From positions 1 through 64,000 of the forward strand of contig CAVVVW010000014.1 of the NCBI GenBank assembly GCA_963751775.1: DNA of 64,000 nt, written 5' to 3'. Positions within the stretch are counted from its first letter, which is position 1; the number at the start of each line of letters is the position of its first letter. Below, in pieces: positions 54,510 to 64,000 of the stretch. The position numbers and the translations under genes were made by a program. The notes under the pieces are model-generated. The model saw nothing but the letters and a program-made list of their open reading frames with translations, did not search any database and was not told the origin of the DNA. Origin of the DNA: CADEEN01 sp963751775 (GTDB taxonomy: Bacteria > Pseudomonadota > Gammaproteobacteria > Burkholderiales > Burkholderiaceae_C).

Positions 54510-55760
54510 ATGACCAAAGCACTCGACGACATCAAGATCATCGACTTCACGCACGTGCAGGCCGGCCCGGCCTGCACCCAGATGCTGGCCTGGTTCGGCG
54601 CCGACGTGATCAAGGTCGAGCGCCCCGGCTCGGGCGACGTGACGCGCAGCCAGTTGCGCGACATCCCGAACGTGGATGCGCTGTACTTCACCCAGCTCAA
54701 CAGCAACAAGCGCTCGCTGACGCTGGACACCAAGACCAAGGAAGGCAAGGAAATCCTCGAGAAGCTGATCAAGGTCTCGGACGTGATGGTCGAGAACTTC
54801 GGCCCCGGCGCGCTCGACCGCATGGGCTTCACCTGGGAGCGCATCCTCGAGCTGAACCCGAAGCATGATCCTGGCCTCGGTCAAGGGCTTCTCCGATGGC
54901 CACCACTACGAAGACCTGAAGGTCTACGAAAACGTCGCGCAGTGCGCCGGCGGCGCGGCGTCGACCACCGGCTTCTGGGACGGCCCGCCGACGGTGAGCG
55001 CCGCTGCGCTCGGCGACAGCAACACCGGCATGCACCTGGCGATCGGCATCCTGACCGCGCTGCGCCAGCGCGACAAGACCGGCCGCGGCCAGAAGGTGGC
55101 CTGCTCGATGCAGGACGCGGTGATCAACCTGTGCCGCGTCAAGCTGCGCGACCAGTTGCGCCTGGACCGCCTGGGCTACCTCGAGGAGTACCCGCAGTAC
55201 CCGCACGGCAAGTTCACCGACGTCGTGCCGCGCGGCGGCAACGCCGGCGGCGGCGGCCAGCCGGGCTGGGTCCTGAAGTGCAAGGGCTGGCAGACCGACC
55301 CCAATGCCTACATCTACTTCACGATCCAGGGCCAGGCCTGGGCGCCGATCTGCGACGCCATCGGCAAGCCCGAGTGGAAGAACGACCCGCTGTACATGAC
55401 GCCCAAGGCGCGTCAGCCGCACATCACCGAGATCTTCGCGACGATCGAGGAATGGCTGGCCGACAAGACCAAGTTCGAGGCCGTCGACATCCTGCGCAAG
55501 TTCGACATTCCCTGCGCGCCGGTGCTGACGATGAAGGAAATCGCCAACGACCCGTCGCTGCGCAAGAGCGGCACCATCGTCGAGGTCGACCACAAGGAGC
55601 GCGGCAAGTACCTCACGGTCGGCAGCCCGATCAAGTTCTCCGACATGAAGGTCGAGGTCAAGGGCTCGCCGCTGCTGGGTGAGCACACCGACGAGGTGCT
55701 GGCCGAACTGGGTTACAGCAAGGACAAGATCGCCGCATGCACGCCGCCAAGGCGGTCTGA
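54510..55760 (+). CDS. frc: Formyl-CoA:oxalate CoA-transferase, copy 1 (two frame breaks)
   Basis: Frc moves CoA from formyl-CoA to oxalate, giving oxalyl-CoA and formate. This class III CoA-transferase of about 416 residues opens with IKIIDFTHVQAGPACTQMLA. It has the catalytic Asp in SAAALGDSNTGMHLAIG and the glycine loop RGGNAGGGGQPG. One extra base near 54865 splits ELNPK from MILASVKGF. A missing base near 55729 turns IAAMHAAKAV-stop into read-through; I end the gene at the TGA that repair reveals. Confidence 0.92.
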
Positions 55761-55772
55761 CGCTGAGCAGGT

Positions 55773-55824
55773 CCGGCCGCGCGAGCGGCCGGAAGAGTCG
55801 GTGGCGGCGCCCCGATCGGGCGCC
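55773..55824 (+). terminator. Two hairpins between frc copy 1 and the PAS gene
   Basis: CCGGCCGC-GCGA-GCGGCCGG (55773-55792) and GGCGCCC-CGATC-GGGCGCC (55806-55824, followed by GTCTTGCCTTTC) are perfect GC stems. They could terminate part of the transcription or protect the oxc-frc mRNA end, so that downstream genes are made at lower level. The T tract is weak. Confidence 0.5.
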
Positions 55825-55857
55825 GTCTTGCCTTTCGGGCCAGCCAGGAGCGAAACC

Positions 55858-56295
55858 ATGCAGACCGATGTCGATTTGAACGCGCTGATCAACGCCGTGG
55901 GCGATGCCGTGATGGTCTGCGACGCCAAGGGCGCGATCACGCTCTGGAACCCGGCGTGCGAGCGCATGTTCGGCCACACCGAGGCCGAGGTGCTCGGCAA
56001 GTCGATGGACCTGATCATTCCGGAGCGCCTGCGCAAGCGCCACTGGGAGGGTTACGACAAGACCATGGCCACCGGCATCACCAAGTACGGCCACGACGTG
56101 CTGCGCGTGCCGGCCGTCGACAAGCAAGGCAACTCGCTGTCGATCGCCTTCACCGTGGCGATGCTGTACGCGCCCGACGGCAAGGTGAGTGCGATCGCAT
56201 CGATCATCCGCGACGAGACCAGCCGCTTTGCCGACGAGCGCGCATTGAAGAAGCGCGTCGCCGACCTCGAGGCGCAGCTCGCCGCCAAGCCCTAG
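55858..56295 (+). CDS. PAS-domain protein
   Basis: The 145-residue protein is one PAS domain: INAVGDAVMVCDAKGAITLW, NPACERMFGHTEAEVLGKSM, DLIIPERLRKRHWEGYDKTM, then TKYGHDVLRVPAVDKQGNSL. The E-x-LGKS and HWEGYxxTM blocks resemble NifL/Aer-like and heme-binding PAS sensors. A short coiled-coil tail (ERALKKRVADLEAQLAAKP) could mediate dimerisation. No output domain is present. AGGAG precedes the start. It lies between the two frc genes and may sense a ligand or redox state for the pathway (inference). Confidence 0.82.
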   Translation: MQTDVDLNALINAVGDAVMVCDAKGAITLWNPACERMFGHTEAEVLGKSMDLIIPERLRKRHWEGYDKTMATGITKYGHDVLRVPAVDKQGNSLSIAFTVAMLYAPDGKVSAIASIIRDETSRFADERALKKRVADLEAQLAAKP

Positions 56296-56304
56296 GAAGC
56301 CGCG

Positions 56305-57553
56305 ATGAGCCAGGCCCTGCACGGTGTGCGCATCCTCGACTTCACGCATGTGCAGTCGGGCCCGACCTGCACGCAGTTGCTGGCCTGGATGGGTGCCGAC
56401 GTGATCAAGGTCGAGCGCCCGGGCGAGGGCGACGCCACGCGCGGCCAGCTGCGCGACATCCCCGGCGTCGACAGCCTGTACTTCACGATGCTCAACCACA
56501 ACAAGCGCTCGGTGACGATCAACACCAAGAGCGCGCAAGGCCTGGCGGTGCTCGACCGGCTGATCGCGACCTGCGACGTGCTGGTCGAGAACTTCGCCCC
56601 CGGCGCGCTCGACCGCATGGGCATCACCTGGGAGCATGTGCAGAAGGTCAACCCGCGCTTGATCGTGGCCTCGATCAAGGGCTTCGGCGCCGGGCCCTAC
56701 GAGGCCTGCAAGGTCTACGAGAACGTGGCCCAGTGCGCGGGCGGCGCGGCCTCGACCACCGGCATGCCCGACGGCCCGCCGCTGGTCACGGGCGCCCAGA
56801 TCGGCGACAGCGGCACCGGGGTCCACCTGGCACTGGGCATCGTCGCCGCGCTGTACCAGCGCACGCACACGCGGCCGCGGCCAGAAGGTGCTGGCGCCGA
56901 TGCAGGACGCGGTGCTCAACCTGTGCCGCGTCAAGCTGCGCGATCAGCAGCGGCTGGCGCGCACGCACACCATGCACGAGTACCCGCAGTACCCCGACGG
57001 CAAGTTCGGCGACGCGGTGCCGCGCGCCGGCAACGCCTCGGGCGGCGGCCAGCCCGGCGCGATCCTCAAGTGCAAGGGCTGGGAGACCGACCCCAACGCC
57101 TACATCTACTTCATCACCCAGTCCGGCGTGTGGCCCGCGGTGTGCGAGGTCATCGGCGAACCCGACTGGATCGACGACGAGGCCTACGCCACGCCGCAGG
57201 CCCGCCTGCTGCACTTGAAGCCGATCTTCGCCCGCATCGAGCAGTGGACCATGACCAAGACCAAGTTCGAGGCCATGGAGATCCTCAACGGCTACGACAT
57301 CCCCTGCGGGCCGATCCTGTCGATGAAGGAACTGGCCCAGGAACCCTCGTTGCGCGCCAGCGGCACGGTGGTCGAAGTCGAGCACCCGACGCGCGGCAAG
57401 TACCTCACCGTCGGCAATCCGATCAAGTTGTCCGACAGCCCGACCGAGGTCACGCGCTCACCGCTGCTCGGTGAACACACCGACGAGGTGCTGGCGCAAC
57501 TGGGCTTTGGCCGCGACGAAGTGGCGGCCTTGCGCGCCGTCGGTGCGGTCTGA
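56305..57553 (+). CDS. Formyl-CoA:oxalate CoA-transferase, copy 2 (one frame break)
   Basis: This is a second class III CoA-transferase of about 416 residues, clearly homologous to copy 1 along its length (VRILDFTHVQSGPTCTQLLA, ENVAQCAGGAASTTGMPDGP, GAQIGDSGTGVHLALG with the catalytic Asp, RAGNASGGGQPGAIL). One extra base near 56871 breaks QRTHT-GRGQKV. Several active-site-loop residues differ from copy 1, so it may prefer another acyl-CoA or acid. It starts 10 bases after the PAS gene. Confidence 0.88.
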
Positions 57554-57560
57554 CGAAAGC

Positions 57561-59261
<1,701 letters not shown>

Positions 59262-59265
<4 letters not shown>

Positions 59266-62106
59266 ACGCGATCACGCGCAAGGAAGCCGCGGCGATCGAT
59301 GCGCCCGTCGTCAGCTTCGAGATCAATGGCCGGCAGGTCAAGCGGCCGCAGCCAGCGAGACGATCATCGAGATCGCCGAGCGCGAGGGCGTCGCGATCCC
59401 GCACCTTTGCTACAAGCCGGGCCTGGAGGAGGTCGGCAACTGCCGCGCCTGCGTGGTCGAGATCGGCGGCGAGCGCGTGCTCGCGCCGTCGTGCTGCCGC
59501 CATCCGAGCCACGGGCATGAAGGTCACGACCGACAGCGAACGCGCCGTGAAATCGCAGAAGCTGGTGCTCGAACTGCTGCTGGCCGACATGCCCGAGCGC
59601 GAGTACACGCGCCACAACGAGGTCGACCAGTGGGCGGCCAAACTCGGCGTCGGCAAACCCCGCTTCGCGGCCCGTGCGCAGCCGGCGCCCGACCTGTCGC
59701 ACCCGGCCATCGCCGTCAATCTCGACGCCTGCATCCAGTGCACGCGCTGCCTGCGCGCCTGCCGCGACGAGCAGGTCAACGACGTCATCGGCCTGGCGCT
59801 CGCGCGGCGAACACGCGAAGATCGTGTTCGACATGGACGACGCGATGGGCGCCTCGACCTGCGTGGCCTGCGGCGAATGCGTGCAGGCCTGTCCGACCGG
59901 CGCGCTGATGCCGGCGCGCGACGCGGCGCTGGCCGTGCCCGACAAGCAGGTCGAGTCGCTGTGCCCGTTCTGCGGCGTCGGCTGCCAGCTGACCTACCAC
60001 GTCAAGGACGACAAGATCCTCTACGTCGAGGGCCGCGACGGCCCGGCCAACCAGGGGCGGCTGTGCGTCAAGGGCCGCTACGGCTTCGATTACGCGCACC
60101 ACCCGCAGCGCCTGACCAAGCCGCTGATCCGCCGCGCCGATGCGCCACCGAAGTCGGCGATGACCGGTGGCGACTTCGCGATGGACCCGACGCGCGTGAT
60201 GGACATCTTCCGCGAAGCCAGTTGGGACGAGGCCATCGCCTTTGCCGGCGGCGGCCTGCGCAGGATCCGCGACACGCATGGCAAGAAGTCGCTCGCCGGC
60301 TTCGGCTCGGCCAAGGGCAGCAACGAAGAGGCCTACCTGTTCCAGAAGCTGGTGCGCACGGGCTTCGGCAGCAACAACGTCGACCATTGCACGCGGCTGT
60401 GCCACGCCTCGTCGGTGGTGGCGCTGCTCGAAGGCATCGGCTCCGGCGCGGTCAGCAACCCGGTGATGGACGTGACCCAGGCCGAGGTGGTGATCCTGAT
60501 CGGCGCCAACCCGACGGTGAACCATCCGGTGGCGGCAACCTTCATCAAGAACGCGACCAAGACCGGCACCAAGCTGATCGTGCTCGACCCGCGCCGCTCC
60601 GACTTGTCGCGCGTGGCGCACCGCTTCCTGCAGTTCAAGCCCGACACCGACGTGGCGATGCTGAACGCGATGATGAACGTCATCGTCACCGAGGGCCTGG
60701 TCGACGAGGCCTTCATCGCCAGCCGCACCATCGGCTACGAGGAGTTGCGCAAGAACGTCGAGGGCTACACGCCCGAGGCGATGGCGCCGATCTGCGGCAT
60801 CGACGCCGAAACGCTGCGCTACGTGGCGCGGCTGTACGCCAAGAGCCGGGCCTCGATGATCCTGTGGGGCATGGGCATCAGCCAGCACGTGCACGGCACC
60901 GACAACGCGCGCTGCCTGATCGCGCTGTCGCTGATGACCGGGCAGATCGGCCGCCCCGGTACCGGCCTGCACCCGCTGCGCGGCCAGAACAACGTGCAGG
61001 GCGCGTCCGACGCCGGGCTGATCCCGATGATGCTGCCCGACTACCAGCATGTCACCAACCCGGCCACGCGGGCGCGCTTCGAGGCGGCGTGGAAGCTTGC
61101 GCCCGGTACGCTCGACGACAAGGTCGGGCTGACGGTGGTCGAGGTCATGCACGCGATCAAGCAGGGCCAGATCCGCGGCATGTACGTGCAGGGCGAGAAC
61201 CCGGCCATGTCCGACCCCGACGCCAACCACGCGCGCGAGTCGCTGGCCGCGCTCGAGCACCTGGTGGTGCAGGACATCTTCCTGACCGAGACCGCCTACC
61301 TGGCCGACGTGATCCTGCCCGCGGGCGCCTTCCCCGAGAAGACCGGCACCTTCACCAACACCGACCGCCTGGTGCAGATGGGCCGCCAGGCCGTCGACCC
61401 GCCGGGCGATGCGCGGCAGGACCTGTGGATCATCGAGCAGATCGCCAACCAGCTCGGCTGCGGCTGGAATTACGGCCATGTGTCGGAGGTGTTCGACGAG
61501 ATGCGGCACACCATGCCCAGCATCGGCGGCATCACCTGGGAGCGGCTCGAGCGCGAGCACGCCGTGACCTACCCCTGCGTGCACGAGGGCGACCCGGGCC
61601 AGTCGGTGGTCTTCACCGAGGACTTCCCGCGCGAAGGCGGCAAGGCGCGCTTCGTGCCGGCCGACATCATCCCGGCCGACGAGCGGCCCGACGCCGAGTA
61701 CCCGATGGTGCTGATCACCGGCCGCCAGCTCGAACATTGGCACACCGGCAGCATGACGCGCCGTGCGACCGTGCTCGACGCCATCGAGCCCGACCCGACG
61801 GTCCTGATCCACCCGCTGGATCTGCAGGCCCTCGGCGCCGCGCCCGGCAGCGTGGTGACGATCGCCTCGCGCCGTGGCGAGGTCGCGCTCTACGCGCGCG
61901 CCGACGACGGCACGCCGCGTGGCGCGGTGTTCGTGCCGTTCTGCTACTACGAAGCGGCGATCAACCGGTTGACCAACGCCGCGCTGGATCCGTTCGCCAA
62001 GATCCCCGAGTTCAAGTACTGCGCCGTGCGTGTGCAGCCCGGCGGCGATGCGCCGCAGCAGGGCAGCTACGGCGGCGGGCAGGCACTCGAAGGGCCAATG
62101 AATTGA
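59262..62106 (+). CDS. Formate dehydrogenase, catalytic alpha subunit (three frame breaks)
   Basis: About 945 residues. An N-terminal [2Fe-2S] domain (YKPGLEEVGNCRACVVEIGG, CCRHP) and two 4Fe-4S motifs (CIQCTRCLRACR, CVACGECVQACPTGA) precede the Mo/W-bisMGD domain with CPFCGVGCQL. CTRLCHASSVVALLEG has Cys where selenoenzymes have selenocysteine. The C-terminal dinucleotide-binding part has LITGRQLEHWHTGSMTRR. Breaks lie near 59350 (a net loss of one base), 59512 and 59802. The ATG overlaps the beta-subunit stop, so the two are coupled. It oxidises formate from the oxalate pathway. Confidence 0.92.
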
Positions 62107-62135
62107 GGGCGAGGCGCGAACTCGCCGGAGGAGCC

Positions 62136-63304
62136 ATGACCATGACGCTGTCGAGCCCGGACTTCTGGATTGCGCTGATGGAAATCATCGGCGTGAACAT
62201 CGTGCTGTCGGGCGACAACGCGGTGGTCATCGCGCTGGCCGCGCGCGGCCTGCCGCCGCAGCAGCAAAAGCGCGCCATCGCCTGGGGCAGCGGCGCCGCG
62301 GTGGTGATGCGCATCGTGCTGACCCTCGTGGCCGTCGAGCTGCTGCGCCTGCCTTACCTCAAGCTGGTCGGCGCCGCGCTGCTGCTCTGGATCGCGGTGC
62401 AGTTGCTGTTGCCCGAGAGCGAAGGCGACGGCGAGCGGCCATGCCAGCGGCAGCGGCAGCATGGTCGCGGCCATCAAGACGATCCTGATCGCCGACCTGG
62501 TGATGAGCCTGGACAACGTCATCGCCGTCGCCGCAGCCGCCAAGGGCAGCGAGACCTTGCTCGTGATCGGCCTGGCGATCTCGATTCCGCTGGTGGTCTT
62601 TGCCAGCACGCTGTTGCTGACGCTGATGACGCGCTTTCCGATCATCATCACCGGCGGCGCGGCGCTGCTCGGCTGGGTGGCCGGCGAGATGGCGATCAGC
62701 GATCCGGCGGTCAAGGCCTGGGTCGACGCGAACGCGGCGGTGCTGCATTACGTGGCGCCGGCGCTCGGCGCGATCGGCGTTGTGCTGGTCGGCAAGTGGC
62801 TGGCCGGGCGGGCCGCGGCCAAGCAGGCCAGCGAAATGCAGGTCGGTGCGCCGGCGCACGCCGCCAAGGGCATCGGCCGTGTGCTGCTGGCCGTCGACGG
62901 ATCGGACCCACGCCGCGCGCGCCGTGCAGCAGCTGATGACGATCCGCGATGCGCTGCGCGACCCGACCGGCGTCGACCTGCATCTGGTCAACGTGCAGCG
63001 GTCGCTGCCCGGCGATGTCTCCAACTTCGTCGACATCAAGGCGCGAGACGAGTTCCACCGCGAGCGCAGCGATGCCGCCCTTGCGCCGGCGCGCGCGCTG
63101 CTCGACGCCGCAGGCTATCGCTACGAGGTACACCGCAAGGTCGGCGAGCCGGGAGCGACCATCGCCGCGCTGGCCAACACGCTGGGCGCCGACCTGATCG
63201 TGATGGGCACGCGCGGACTGGGAACGCACACCGGCGCCTTGCTCGGCTCGGTGGCGCAAAGCACGCTCGAGCATGCCGGCGTGCCGGTGCTGCTGACCAA
63301 GTGA
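62136..63304 (+). CDS. TerC-family membrane protein fused to a universal stress domain (two frame breaks)
   Basis: About 388 residues. The TerC/YjbE-type part (residues 1-235) has about seven spans and the family's acidic pairs IVLSGDNAVVIALAARGL and VMSLDNVIAVAAAAKG. The C-terminal part (RVLLAVDGSD, then GADLIVMGTRGLGTHTGALLG and VPVLLTK) is a UspA domain with the G-2X-G-9X-G(S/T) ATP-binding signature. The two parts are in one frame once extra bases near 62440 and 62912 are removed. YjbE-type proteins export manganese; control by nucleotide or stress via the Usp domain is inference. Confidence 0.8.
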
Positions 63305-63362
63305 GCCGAACGCGCCCGTGGGGCCAAGCCGCGCACGCGGTGGTCTCTAGAATCGCCGCCAC

Positions 63363-63439
63363 GGGCCGTTAGCTCAGTTGGTTAGAGCAGAGGACTCATA
63401 ATCCTTTGGTCGTTGGTTCGATCCCAACACGGCCTACCA
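63363..63439 (+). tRNA. tRNA with CAT anticodon (Met, or Ile2)
   Basis: A 77-base cloverleaf opens GGGCCGTTAGCTCAG and ends ACGGCCTACCA. The anticodon arm is GAGGA-CTCATAA-TCCTT, giving anticodon CAT, and the T arm is GTTGG-TTCGATC-CCAAC. The GTTAGCTCAG start resembles tRNA-Ile2 (whose C34 is modified to read AUA) as much as elongator tRNA-Met, and I cannot settle which. A terminator follows. Confidence 0.85.
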
Positions 63440-63455
63440 CCGCACCTTGAACGAT

Positions 63456-63483
63456 GGCTGCCCCACCGGGCGGCCATTTTTCA
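63456..63483 (+). terminator. Rho-independent terminator after the tRNA
   Basis: GGCTGCCC-CACC-GGGCGGCC (one G-T pair) followed by ATTTTTC closes the tRNA transcript. The next 245 bases up to the partial gene at 63731 show no gene or motif I can support. Confidence 0.8.
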
Positions 63484-63730
63484 TTGCTCGAAGGACTCTG
63501 TGGCAGGGCGGATCGGGCGACGCCGAAAGTGGGTCGACCGGGGCCATGCGCCGATGTCGTCGAAGCGCCTGCATCGTCGATCACCGGTGGCGCGCTGCCC
63601 GATCTCGCAGATCACACCCACTCCAAGCGCGAGCCGAGCACACTTGGCTTGCATGAGCGCCTTCCGGAACGAAGCGGCGTTCTGCTCTTCGTTGAGCCGT
63701 CAAACCTAACTGAAAGAAGTTGGTGCATCC

Positions 63731-64000
63731 ATGAACATCAGAAACCTCCGTCGGTTCCTCATCGCGCTCACGGTCACTGTCATAGTGATGTGTGCCTGGT
63801 ATCCGCCGATTCAAGATTTGGCCAACGCTCAGGTTGACGCCGGCCTCAAGAGGGCATTGGTCAGCTTTGCCTCGGCCCGCACCTTGAATGCAATCATCTC
63901 GGTCGTTCAGGGCACGGAGTTTTCGATGCAGCCCATGGGTGTCGGCGTCACCCTGACGCTAGGACAAGTGCTCGACCCGCTCAATGATCTGATCGAGCAA
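63731..64000 (+). CDS. Partial membrane-anchored protein, unknown (cut by window end)
   Basis: An ATG opens a frame still open at the window edge (90 codons): MNIRNLRRFLIALTVTVIVM, a basic start and one strong hydrophobic span at about residues 8-23. WYPPIQDLANAQVDAGLKRA and a moderately hydrophobic stretch follow. It looks like an inner-membrane or periplasm-facing protein. No family is recognised. It lies downstream of the tRNA terminator, and a preceding GAAAGAAGT may serve as ribosome binding site. Confidence 0.6.
   Translation, partial: MNIRNLRRFLIALTVTVIVMCAWYPPIQDLANAQVDAGLKRALVSFASARTLNAIISVVQGTEFSMQPMGVGVTLTLGQVLDPLNDLIEQ

Noticed and set aside
54865..56295. Apparent Frc-PAS fusion protein
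   Set aside because: The fusion depends on a missing base at the frc stop; restoring it gives the normal IAAMHAAKAV ending, and the PAS gene has its own ribosome binding site and start.
60385..60420. Selenocysteine in the formate dehydrogenase
   Set aside because: The active-site position in CTRLCHASSV is encoded by an ordinary Cys codon, not an in-frame TGA.

Overview
The window is about 64 kb of uniformly GC-rich DNA from a proteobacterium, most likely a betaproteobacterium of the order Burkholderiales (inference). The support is gene order and intergenic sequence: a yadGH-like ABC pair, then bolA-murA-hisGDCBHAF; ispE-tRNA-Gln-prs-rplY-pth; mutM-mutY with lolB; rapZ-recN-nadK beside hrcA; and several families of GC-rich intergenic repeats. 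I cannot name the species.

Region 1 (1-13,855) looks like a sedentary chromosomal integron. A run of small genes lies on the minus strand: three VOC proteins, two GFA-family proteins, two GNAT acetyltransferases, and YCII, DJ-1/PfpI, cupin, TfoX-N, MAPEG, DUF2784, CZB and phosphatase-like proteins, with several small membrane proteins. Several stop codons sit inside a GCCTAR or CTCTAAC core, and four gaps hold attC-like sites. To the right, on the plus strand and pointing away from the array, is a tyrosine recombinase carrying the extra segment typical of integron integrases (IntI), broken by one extra base. Two mobile elements interrupt the array at recombination sites: a group II intron with its reverse transcriptase inside an attC, and an IS630-family element next to the attI crossover point. 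A higBA toxin-antitoxin pair with a palindromic operator follows.

Region 2 (14,573-47,694) is mostly core genome: a LysE exporter, TPR, TetR and EamA genes, the ABC pair, M48 peptidase and LemA, bolA-murA-his-rsmD-coaD-ferredoxin, a 0.5 kb complex inverted repeat, pth-rplY-prs-tRNA-Gln-ispE-lolB-TPR, mutM, a dynamin-like GTPase, mutY, rapZ-recN-nadK and hrcA.

Region 3 (47,775-63,304) is an oxalate-catabolism island. A tripartite tricarboxylate-type transporter (tctCBA-like) and a cytidylate-kinase-like/BON protein precede a Crp/Fnr-family regulator. Divergent from the regulator run oxalyl-CoA decarboxylase (oxc), two formyl-CoA transferases (frc) flanking a PAS-domain protein, an NAD-linked formate dehydrogenase with a fused NuoE/NuoF subunit, and a TerC-UspA fusion. 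Near-identical TTGAC-N4-GTCA(A/T) boxes precede both tctC and oxc, so one regulator probably couples uptake to degradation. The expected flow is oxalate in, oxalyl-CoA, formyl-CoA plus CO2, formate, then CO2 plus NADH. A CAT-anticodon tRNA and a truncated membrane-protein gene close the window.

Caution on sequence quality: more than 30 single-base frame breaks, almost all of them extra bases, are scattered through core and accessory genes alike. I read them as sequencing or assembly errors, and I annotate such genes at full length with the break positions noted.
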